A DNA stretch of 64,000 nucleotides from Rhynchopus euleeides. Lineage: Eukaryota > Euglenozoa > Diplonemea > Diplonemida > Diplonemidae. The stretch's first letter is position 1; every line of letters begins with the position of its first letter. The translations under genes were made by a program, and so were the position numbers. The stretch covers positions 620,001-684,000 of the forward strand of contig OY723273.1 in NCBI GenBank assembly GCA_963210315.1, read 5' to 3'. The notes beneath the pieces were generated by a model. It was given only the letters and a program-made list of their open reading frames with translations. It was not told the DNA's origin and ran no database searches. This document shows, piece after piece, positions 12,049 through 21,100 of this stretch.

Positions 12049-12157
12049 GGGGGCCTTCGCTCAGAAATGCAGAGAAGTGAGGAAGGGTGAACCACTTCAC
12101 AACACTGGCTGCAACGTGGCACAGTTTGACACACAGTGGCACAGAGCGAAGGCCCCC
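12049..12157. mobile_element. 109 bp hairpin MITE, GGGGGCCTTCGCT family
   Basis: Ends GGGGGCCTTCGCTC and AGAGCGAAGGCCCCC are inverted repeats, with GTT on both sides as a possible 3 bp duplication. The relative at 49535-49645 is 111 bp and flanked by AAA. A shorter relative lies at 54536-54589. Confidence 0.75.
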
Positions 12158-12713
12158 GTTAGGTAGAAAGACCCTGTCCAGCAACTGTAAGGAATATCTG
12201 AACTATTTTTCGATGGGCGCGCACGATATGTCTCAAGGCGGTGTTGGATTGATCAAACCCTCAAGCCTTCGGTCATGCGATTCACCCCTCCCTCCCCCCT
12301 CGTCGCTTCGCGGCTTCGCACGCTCCGCCGCTCGCAACTAGTGAAACCCCTCAGGTGATTGATTTGAAAAAATAGACCCGACACCACAAGAAACCCCCTC
12401 CGCGTAAACAACCCACGGCGAAACAAACGGGGGAAGACATCCAATAAATTGGCAGGAACGGCTTTACATAACAGACACAAAACCAGAACGGGTTGGGGGT
12501 GCGTTGGGGTGGGGCTGGGGAGGTTCGATTGGGATGGTTGGGGGGCTGCACTCCCCCCACCCACCCCCATGCGCGGAACATGCAGCGTCGCCTGGCAACA
12601 ACTCGGCCGGCCAACCTTGGCACAGTCTCGACCCTCAAAATGGATTGCCTGTTTCGCCTCACAACGGCCCGGGAGGGAGGCACGCTTGGCAACATTTCCC
12701 CGACTCACCCAAC

Positions 12714-14553
12714 CTAGTCGACGAAGTAATGCTGGAGCATATAGGCACAGGTGAAGGAGGCGGTGCTTGCGATGACCGTTTCATGCTTCTTGATGTCCGA
12801 GGCCGCTTCGCTGAGGAGTTCGAAGAACGCAACCCAGAGCATTGCGCCAGAGGCGAACCCAAGGCCGAGCGGCAGGAGGGGGAGGAAGGTGGCGACGAAG
12901 AGGAAGGCTGGCACCGCCATCACAGGCTGCGGCAGCGATGTGAGGACGCACCACAGCGATGCGTTCAGCTTCGACACGCCGCGGGGCACCAGGACCAGGG
13001 CGACTGCGAGCCCCTCCGGGATGTTGTGTATCGTGAGGCATACGGCGATGCAGAACCCGACAGACGCGCCGCGTTCCCCGCCGAAGGCAACACCAATCCC
13101 GACGCCCTCGGTGAAGGAGTGCAGCGTCATGACCACCATGATCAGCAGCACCTTGCGGGCGTCCATCCCCGACAGGTCGCCGAATTGGATCTCGTCGTGG
13201 CCATCCATCAGCTTCTTCGTCACAATGATGAAGACGAACCCAAGCAGGATGCCTGCGACACAGCGCGACACAGGTGACTCAAAAAGGCCTGCGTCGGGGC
13301 ACGGGTCTGTGGAGATGGCCTCCAGGAAAAGCTGGACCGATGCGCACGACATCATCCCCGCGGCAACGGCGTTGGCAACCCCGAGGTACTGCTTGCTGAC
13401 GGAGTGGAAGCAGAGGAAGGGGATGACGCCGAGCCCGGTTGCCAGGTCGGTCATCCAGGAGTAGAAGAAGACGTGGCGGACGGTCGCCTTCTTCGTCGTC
13501 ATGGTGTCGGGGAGCGTCAGGAGGGTGACGACAACAATGGCAACGCAGATCAGCACGCTCCACCGGGAGGCAGACAGGCGTGAGTACATCACCCGGAACA
13601 GGCTCTTGCTCTTCTCCTCATCGCATGTCGTGCTGCTGGTGATGCTGTCCGCCACAGAGCAGTCCTGCGGCGCGTGCCTGTGGCGAACCTGCCCGTCCGA
13701 CCGGAGCTCGCGTGAGGGTGGGGTGACGCCGCTCGCCTGCGTGCCTGCATAGCCGGCGCTGTCGAAGCTGTCGACAACAACACCTTCCTTTGGGCCCTCG
13801 GAGGCCGACCGGCTCGATGCACCATCCGATGCGTCATCCGGCACGCAGAACCGCAGGAACAGCGCCTGCGGAGCGAGAATGGGGGGGTGGGGGGTGAGAG
13901 ATAGACGGGGGCAGCCACTCAAATGTGCGAACCACACACACACACACGCATTAATTTTGTTTAGTGCAGGCCGCACCGAGCAAACTCTGATGAACCACAC
14001 ACACGTGTGTAGCTTTATACGCTAGTGCAGATCACCTGCTCATGATGTGATGTCCGTCAGAAATGTGGGAACCGCACACACACAGCCCCCTCCTGCCAGC
14101 TATATACAGTGCAGAGCAGAAGGGAACACGCCCCGATAAACACCCTCAACTGCCGCACACACACACACAACCTCAGCATACCACTGCAGCACACTGCAGC
14201 ACCGCAAGCAGCACGACTGGTGGGCGGAACGACGCCTCAACGGCATGGGGCGCGTGCAGGGCTTCGCTGCCTGTCTCGGCACTGCCATGCTGCTCCTGCA
14301 GGGCCTGCTCTTGCGTGGCGTGGGCGTTGAAGTGGGTGTTCTTCGCCTCCTTCCGCGAGGGGAAGTGCGCGTGGCGCTCCGCCTGGCGGCCTTCACTGTA
14401 GCCTGCATGCAGCCCCTCCTCCGCCGCACCCTGCCCCCCACGCAGGTGGAAGCTGTCGTAGGTGTCTAGCGCTGCCGCCACACCCAGCGCCACAACGAGC
14501 ACCGCGAGGCAGGTGCTGTGCAGCTTGCTCGTCTCCTTCGCACTCGAACCCAT
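12714..14553 (-). CDS. ZIP-family (GufA/ZupT-like) divalent metal transporter, two exons
   Basis: Predicted membrane protein importing Zn2+ or related metals into the cytosol. Exon 1 is 14553-14182 (124 codons) and exon 2 is 13865-12714 including the TAG stop; joined length is about 507 aa. The intron 13866-14181 starts GTATGC and ends in a C-rich tract plus CTCCGCAG, and the reading phase is 0. Joining completes a hydrophobic helix (VVLLAVLQ to LFLRFCV) that neither exon contains alone, which supports the model. The N terminus has a signal-anchor-like stretch (residues about 14-32) and a His-containing variable region. Exon 2 has about eight further helices with the family metal-site signatures HSFTEGVGIG and HNIPEGLAVAL, then LPQPVMAVPA typical of GufA-type members. 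The start is the first in-frame ATG. The intron carries several CA-repeat-tailed short repeats. Confidence 0.85.
13866..14181 (-). other. Intron of the ZIP transporter gene
   Basis: GT-AG intron of 316 bp. The donor GTATGC resembles GTATGG donors at other exon-like pieces in this window (43013, about 47806). It contains CA-repeat tracts at about 13932, 13992, 14077 and 14157, each preceded by a GAACC-like end. Confidence 0.6.
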
Positions 14554-15421
14554 TTTGGACCCTGCCACACGGCAATCGGCAACAGGTGGCTGGCAGGGCC
14601 GGGCACTGCCACCTGCCCCTCCACACGCCCGCTGTGCCAGCCCTCGTCACGGAACAGCCCGGCACGCAGCACCCCTCCAAGGGACCCCGCTCCTAAAGGG
14701 CTGTGTACCCCTCCCTGTTCACACTCCCCCGTGCCCCTGCACACCCCTCGAGAAAGGGGGGCAAAGCCGAGAAGCAACGTCAGGGGGGGCAGGGGGTCGA
14801 CCACCTTTCGCTGTTTACGCAGCTGGTGGGTGCCGTGTGGGCGATGTGTAGTGTGTAGGTCGCGCTGCTGGTGTTGGGGAGTGGGGTGTGGCAGGGGAAG
14901 CGAGAGCAAGAGAGAGAGGGGGGGGAGGGGGTAGTGAAACAGAGGTAGAAGGGAGCACAAGAATGATCACCCTTCACTCGTTATGCAGGTTGTGTCTGAA
15001 ATCGCGGGAGTGAATGCAAAGGAAAGTCTCCCGGCACCTTCTCGCTATGGTTGTCCTTTTTTTGCAGTCAGCAGGGGGGTGGGCGGGGCGGGGGGGTGGG
15101 GGGCGCATGCGAACCAAATTCCTCCTCAATAGAGAAAGGCTATCACCGAGAGCGAATCACCGAATCACCCATAGGGGCACACAGCCCGGTGCCACACACG
15201 CGTTGAACTGCCCCCCAACAGCAAACGGGGTTTTCACACCTTGGCAGAATCTGTGCACAGAGCGGGGCACTCCCCTCCCGCCCCTCTTCCTCCTCCTCCC
15301 CCCCCCTCCTACAGCTTTCAGGAGCAGCCAGCAGCACCGATCCCATCTGTCCCCCCCCCCGACACCCACCCTCACACCCCCCCCCTCCCCCCCTGCCGTG
15401 CTGCGATGCCCACACGCACAC
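14554..15421. other. Intergenic between ZIP gene and LINE
   Basis: Presumed promoter side of the ZIP gene, then GC-rich and C-run sequence (15290-15395). No gene is recognised. The last bases before the truncated LINE (CCCACACGCACAC) are CA-rich, as expected for the pre-insertion target. Confidence 0.5.
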
Positions 15422-15650
15422 ATGCGGCGACTGCTACAGCGATGGCAAAACACTAACACATTGCTGCCACACACACCACGCCGGCTATGCTGCACGCCCT
15501 CCTCCCCGGAGTGGCACTGAGTTGGCCCCACACTCTAACCCGAGTGGGGCCTCCGCTGTGACGTAGAAATGGGCGGGGGTGGGCTATGATCCGCGCAGGA
15601 TCTCCCCACACAAAACGTGGTCACCACACACACACACACACACACACACA
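15422..15650 (+). mobile_element. 5'-truncated older LINE copy with (CA)n tail
   Basis: About 200 bp nearly identical to 24170-24383. It encodes only the last residues of ORF2 (CGDCYSDGKTL, then the CC..HH pair) to the stop, then the 3' UTR hairpin GATCCGCGCAGGATC and a (CA)n tract at 15624-15650. It differs from the full copy at several positions, so it is a separate, older insertion. The full-length element starts directly after its CA tract. Confidence 0.85.
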
Positions 15651-15676
15651 GGAGGAGAGAGGGATACACGGGCAGG

Positions 15677-18199
15677 ATGTCACAGGCCGACCTCCACGGG
15701 GTCTCCTCCGGGAACACCGGCTCCCAGGCCGGTGGCCAACAGGCCGCCCCCCTGCCCCCCCTCGAATTCACGGAACCTCGCAGATACGAGCTCCAACCCC
15801 TTCCCCCCCTCTATGGTGCCGCCCACGTGCGCACCATTCTCGACCACCTCCGGTGGGAGGCGGCGCTGGACAGCCTGGAGGGCGGCGTCGCCGTCCTCGC
15901 TGCCGAGCAACCCCCCACCCACGGCACCCCCCCCACATGGACTCTAGTAGTCAACGGGAAGGAGGTGGTCCTGACGGACACGCTGCTCCTCGAGGAGCAG
16001 AAGCAGAGGGAGGCGGCCGCGAAGAAGCAGGCCGAGGAGGTGCTCCGCCTGAAGCGGCGCTATGAGAGCGTCCGCGACAGGCTCCAGGAGGAGCGCGCCA
16101 CGGCCGCGAAGGCGGGAAGGTCTGCGAAGTCGCAGGCCAGCGGCACGGTTGGGCGGACCGGGCGTGGTGGCGGAGCAGCAGCGGCGGCGAAGCAGCAGGC
16201 GCAGCAGGCACAGCAGAGAGCTGCCCAGCTCCAGAAGGATCTGGAGAAGCTCGCCGGGCGCCTGCGGGAGCTCGGGCATGACCCCGCACCTGCCGCCGCC
16301 GACTCCGCCACGCAGGGCGACGGCGCGGCTTGTCAAGCCGAGCTGCAGGGCCTGCGCCGCCTCCTGCAGGACCAGGACGGCCGCCGCAAGCGGCTGGAGG
16401 CCCAGCTGCTGACCCAGCAGGCACGGCAGGGCGAGCTGGGGCAGCGGATGGAGGCGATGCAGGGGCACCCGGGCCTGTCAGAGCAGTGGCTCGAAGACCG
16501 CCTGCGCCGCCAGGGGGAGCAGCACGCCGAGCAGGTGGCGCTGCTCGAGGCCCGGCTGGACAGCCACGCCCAGCAGCACGAGCTGCAGATGCAGCGCATG
16601 GGGGACCGCCTCGGCCGCCAGGAGGAGCAGCTGCAGGCGCAAGGGGCCCTGCTGAAGAGCCTCCAGGAGCGCCCCACCACCACACCCCCCACCACTACAG
16701 CCACTACGTCCACACTGAAAACGGAGCGTGAACTAAAGGAGCACAAGGCCCAGCTCCTGGAGGTCGCGAAGCACCAGCAGTCGATGGGCGTGACGGTCTC
16801 CCGCCTCCGCGAGCATGTCGGAGGGCTGGGCAAGGCGGTGGGTGAGGCAGCAGCGAGCACGGATCTGCAGAAGCTGGCTGCTGGGCTCACCGCCTTGGAG
16901 GGGCAAGGCCGCGCGCATGCGACGGATCTGACTGCGTCGCGCAAGGGCTGGGAGGCCAGCCACAAGGCCCTCGAGGCCGACATGCAGGGCCAGCTCGCGC
17001 AGCGGGACCTCAAGCACCGGGCGCTTGAGGAGCGCCTCAGCGGCGCTTGCAAGGCCATGCTGAGCCTGCAAGCCGCGGAGGCGAGCGAGCAGACGCCCCT
17101 CTCCCACCACCAGGCGCAGCAGCTCCAGGCGGAGGTGGACGCGGTCAGGGCCGACCTGGAGGCGCAGCGCGGGCAGGAGCAGCAGCGCCTGGACGCGGCG
17201 GTGGCGGAGCTCCGCAGGGCGTGGGAGGCGCAGCAGGGGGAAGCCGCGGTGGGCGAGCTGCGGCGGCAGACGGAGCGCCTGGGGGTCACGGTGCGCGACC
17301 TGCGGGCCTCCTGCGAGGCTGACCGCAAGGACGCCACGGCCGCCCAGCAGCAGTCGGAGCGGGCGACCGGGGAGCAGGTGGCCCGCCTCCAGAGCCGCCT
17401 GGATGAGGTGTGTGGGGAGCTGCGGGGGACCTGCGAGGCGCAGATGGCGCGGCACGGGGCCCAGCAGCTCAAGGCCCTTGCCGAGAAGGCAACCCAGCTC
17501 GACACTACCCTTCGAGCTGACCTCCAACAGGCAGGGAAGGAGGAGGGCGAGAGGGTGCAGCGCCAGCTGACGCAGCAGGCCAGCGAGCTCGGGCAGAGCT
17601 GGCAGGGCCTGCTAGAGGGGGTGCGCGACGCGGAGGAGCAGCGCAAGCTGCAACACCAGGAGATGCTCATCTCCGTGAGGCGGGAGCTGAGCGCTGCCAC
17701 AAAGGGGCTGGGTGCGTCCAAGGGGGCGAAGGGCAAACCGCCGGCGGGGCCCACGGCCGGGCCGGCTGCGGATGCCCTGCCAGCACCCACAAAACCCGCC
17801 CGCTCCTCCCCCAGCACCACCACCACCACCACCACCACCACCTCTGCCACCTCCGCCGCCTCTGACTCCTCCGCCCCTGCCCCGCCCAGTGATTCGAGCA
17901 GTAAACCCGTGACACCTATGGCACCCGGGGCACCAACAACGTCGAGCGCCGCCCCGACCCCAGCGCAGCCAGCAGCAGTGCCGCCGGCAGCACCGGCGCC
18001 GCCTGCCCAGCCTGCCCCGCCGGCCCCACCCCTCCTCGAAGCCCTGACGCCCACGGCAGTTGGCGGGGATGAGGCCCCACCCTGTAGGGTGCCGGGAGCC
18101 AGCAGGAACGGGAGGACCAGGCAGGCCTCCATCACGGCGTACCTGAAGCCTCGTTCCAACCGCCTTACCCCCTACCCGCAGAAGCCGGATGAGGAATAG
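15677..18199 (+). CDS. LINE ORF1: coiled-coil protein with Pro-rich tail and PIP-box-like C terminus
   Basis: About 840 aa, probably an RNA-binding or particle-forming ORF1 protein by analogy with LINE ORF1p; function is inferred. The start chosen is MSQADL, just after the CA tract, because the longer frame from 15617 would begin with translated CA repeat. Residues about 85-690 are Gln/Ala/Glu/Arg-rich heptad-like sequence, a long coiled coil. Residues about 695-800 are Pro/Ser/Thr/Ala-rich and likely disordered. The last 26 residues include QASITAYLKPR (Q816, I819, Y822), close to the PCNA-binding consensus QxxIxxFF/Y. The frame ends with UAG and the same frame continues open into ORF2. No RRM or CCHC knuckle was seen. 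Confidence 0.8.
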   Translation: MSQADLHGVSSGNTGSQAGGQQAAPLPPLEFTEPRRYELQPLPPLYGAAHVRTILDHLRWEAALDSLEGGVAVLAAEQPPTHGTPPTWTLVVNGKEVVLTDTLLLEEQKQREAAAKKQAEEVLRLKRRYESVRDRLQEERATAAKAGRSAKSQASGTVGRTGRGGGAAAAAKQQAQQAQQRAAQLQKDLEKLAGRLRELGHDPAPAAADSATQGDGAACQAELQGLRRLLQDQDGRRKRLEAQLLTQQARQGELGQRMEAMQGHPGLSEQWLEDRLRRQGEQHAEQVALLEARLDSHAQQHELQMQRMGDRLGRQEEQLQAQGALLKSLQERPTTTPPTTTATTSTLKTERELKEHKAQLLEVAKHQQSMGVTVSRLREHVGGLGKAVGEAAASTDLQKLAAGLTALEGQGRAHATDLTASRKGWEASHKALEADMQGQLAQRDLKHRALEERLSGACKAMLSLQAAEASEQTPLSHHQAQQLQAEVDAVRADLEAQRGQEQQRLDAAVAELRRAWEAQQGEAAVGELRRQTERLGVTVRDLRASCEADRKDATAAQQQSERATGEQVARLQSRLDEVCGELRGTCEAQMARHGAQQLKALAEKATQLDTTLRADLQQAGKEEGERVQRQLTQQASELGQSWQGLLEGVRDAEEQRKLQHQEMLISVRRELSAATKGLGASKGAKGKPPAGPTAGPAADALPAPTKPARSSPSTTTTTTTTTSATSAASDSSAPAPPSDSSSKPVTPMAPGAPTTSSAAPTPAQPAAVPPAAPAPPAQPAPPAPPLLEALTPTAVGGDEAPPCRVPGASRNGRTRQASITAYLKPRSNRLTPYPQKPDEE
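18197..18199 (+). other. In-frame UAG between ORF1 and ORF2 (candidate readthrough site)
   Basis: GAG GAA TAG GGG GGC GGG: the codons after the stop stay open for 1,301 codons in the same frame, with no ATG for 130 codons. The 3' context is G-rich and could form stems (GGGCGCTCC...GGGACCCGCGC), which recalls retroviral gag-UAG-pol readthrough contexts. It may instead be a simple nonsense mutation of a fused ORF. Confidence 0.6.
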
Positions 18200-21100
18200 G
18201 GGGGCGGGCGCTCCGGCCAGCGGGGGGGACCCGCGCAGGAGATTAACGTTCCCCCTGGCCGGGGTGCCGACCACGTCTGGGGACAAATCACGTTCGCCGT
18301 CGGGCCCCCAGCCGCACCCCACCCCGAGAAACAGGAGGTCTCGGGGCGTATACAAACACCTCCACACACCCCAAGTAGAACCCCAACCCCAACATCACCC
18401 CCAACCCCACCTAGACCCAGCCGAGCCGCTGTACGGGCAGGAGATACCCGGGCAACGGCCCCGTGCTGGGACCCCGTAGATTTGGCGACAGGGGCAGGAG
18501 AACCCCGGCGCCTCCGTGGGGGGGGACAGGAGTACTCCCCCTCCACCATAGAGCAAGACGAGCAGTGGTTGACGCATGCTGCAAGGAGACTGATGGCGCT
18601 CCGGGTACCAGTGCCGAAGGACGGCAACTGCCAGTACGCCGGCCTTGCAGAGCAGTGCGCGGAGTGGACAGCAGGCGGGTTGCGTGCAGCGGTGGCGTCG
18701 TCCATGCGGCAAAACGCAGAGCGCAGGGCCTCGTACGTGCCCGACCACGATGACCCGCAGGCCCCTACATCCTACGACGACTACGTCGAGAAGCAGACGC
18801 GCCCGGGGACATACGGAGACGCGGCTACCCTCCGGGTTGCGGCAGAAGTTCTGGATGCCCAGGTGTGGCTGCTCGCCTCCAACAGCAAGCAATGCATGAC
18901 CCGGTGTGGGGAGGGAGCCAAGGTGCTGGGCCTTACGTGGAGGCCCTTCCACTACGATGTGCTCCGTTTCCCCCTTAGCCTGGCCCGGGAGCTAGCTGTG
19001 ACGCCGACGAACCAGTGGGACATCCCTGCAGCCCTTCCTATGCCCACCCCGGCCACAGCGGACGGGACGCGAGTGCCTACGCCCGTCCAGGGGTCCACAG
19101 CGTCACCGCCCCCGCGGCGATTGCGGCATCCTGCATATCAACTAACAACACCGGGAGTGATCAGGCTGGCGACAGCGAACGTAACGTCACTGCAGACGCA
19201 CCTAGGCGACGTGGCGGGCCTGAAGGCGGATGTTGTGGCCCTGCAGGAAACCCGAGTCCCGGACCCGAGCAAGGGCACGCACAACGGCTACTTCGCAGCC
19301 CACGGCTGGGCTATGCACTGGGGCAAGGGCATGCCCAGGGTCGCAGGCGCGAACGGCCGCGAACAAACAAGGCCCGGAGGTGTGGCTGTCATGGCGAAGG
19401 AGGGCCTTGTCGCGCAAGTGGTGCAGCCGAAGACCGCGCAGGAGCAGAAGTTGTACGACAGTACCCGCATGGTGCACGTAGTGCTAGCGATTGGAGACGG
19501 GAAAACGGCGCTTCATATCCTGAGCGTGTACGGCCACTCGGGGACCGAAGTGGGTGAGCAGCGGGAAGCCCTCCTGCAAGAGACGCTCGACCTCGCAGCT
19601 GGGTTGGGGCAGGTGCCCGTGCTACTGATGGGGGACCTCAACACCAACCCGGAAACCAGCGCCACGCTGTCCCAGGCGTGCCGGGTGGGCGGCTGGGTCG
19701 ACGCGGCGACGACGCATGCGGAGCTCGCACAACAGAGCGTGCAGAACACGTGCTGGGCGTCGGAGAACGGCACTCGGCTGGACATCTGCCTGATGAACTC
19801 CTGCGCAGCGCCGGCCCTGCGTCGCGTTGAGGTGGCGAAGCGGGGGGACTACGACATACCCACGCACTGCCCGCTTTTTGTAGACCTAGACCTCACTGCC
19901 TTCCGCCGCCCCAAAAAGATCTGCATTCTTCCCACCCCTTTCCCTGCGGGTAAGCCCAAGCTGGGAGACGCTGCGGCGAGAGGGATAATGCAGGACGTGC
20001 TTGCAGAGGGGGAACTGCGCCACGGAGCAACGGCCGCGCAGCTCCTCCACCGAGCCTCCACCTGCGGCGAGCGTTTCCTAAAGCGTGTCCATGTAGGCCA
20101 CCTGGAGAGGCAGGAAGCGGCCTACACAGGCAGAGCGGAGGGCTACCACATGCAGTGGTCGCGGGCGGCCACCAAGCACCACCCCGCCTCTGCACGGGGG
20201 GCCGGTGACACGAACACCCGGGCGAAGGACGGACTGTTGGGGAACCTCCGATGCCTCGTCCAAGAGGGTCTCAAGCGACTGCAAGCCGATGCACCGTACG
20301 GCCTCACGAATGGGGAGAAGCACGCCTGGAACGCCGCAAAGAAACGCCTGAGGGAGGGGGGCCTCCCCCAGGGGCTGCAAGCAGCGCTGACGAACACAAC
20401 CTCGCAGTTGCCGGACCTGGAGATCCTGGAGCAGGCCCTCATTGCCTTGGAGGGGTCGCAGAGGGGCATGTTCGACAGGCTCCGCGACGCGAGGATCCGC
20501 ACGTGGAAGGCGAGGATGCAGAAAGCTTGGACATACGAGGCAGGGCAGGTGTTCGCGTACCTCGCAGATCGCTTCTGCGCTCCAGCCACCTTCATGCGGC
20601 GCGAAGACGGCTCTTTCACGGCCTGCCCCAAGGAGGCGGACGAGCTGCTGAGGAGCGACACGGCGTGGGGAGGGTACTTCCGTAAGTACGCAACGACGCC
20701 AGAGCCCCGGTGGGACACCTTCCGCCAAAAGTACCTCCGCTTTCTCCCCGAGGTGGCTGACATGGAGTGCAAGACCATCACGGCAGAAGACGTTGGGAAG
20801 GCCTTGGCCAAGATGTCCACGTCCACCTCGCCGGGCCTGCACGGTTGGCGGGTCCACGAACTGAGACAACTCCCGCACGAACTCCTCAGGCTCTTCGCGG
20901 AGGTGTTCAACGAAGTTGAACGGTCGGGCGAGTGGCCGGAGCAGCTGATGCACGCCATGATCTGCCTCATCCCCAAGCCTGGCAGCTCAGGAGAGCCACT
21001 GTCGCAGCGCCCCATCAGTATCACCCCCGTGCTGTACAGAGTGTGGGCAGCTATCCGGGTGAAACCGGCACTGAAGTGGTTGGAGATCATCGCGCCCGAA

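Noticed and set aside
16333-18159. 608-codon antisense frame opposite ORF1
   Set aside because: GC-rich codon pattern of ORF1 leaves the complementary frame open. Its protein is low-complexity Ser/Arg/Ala, with no domain.
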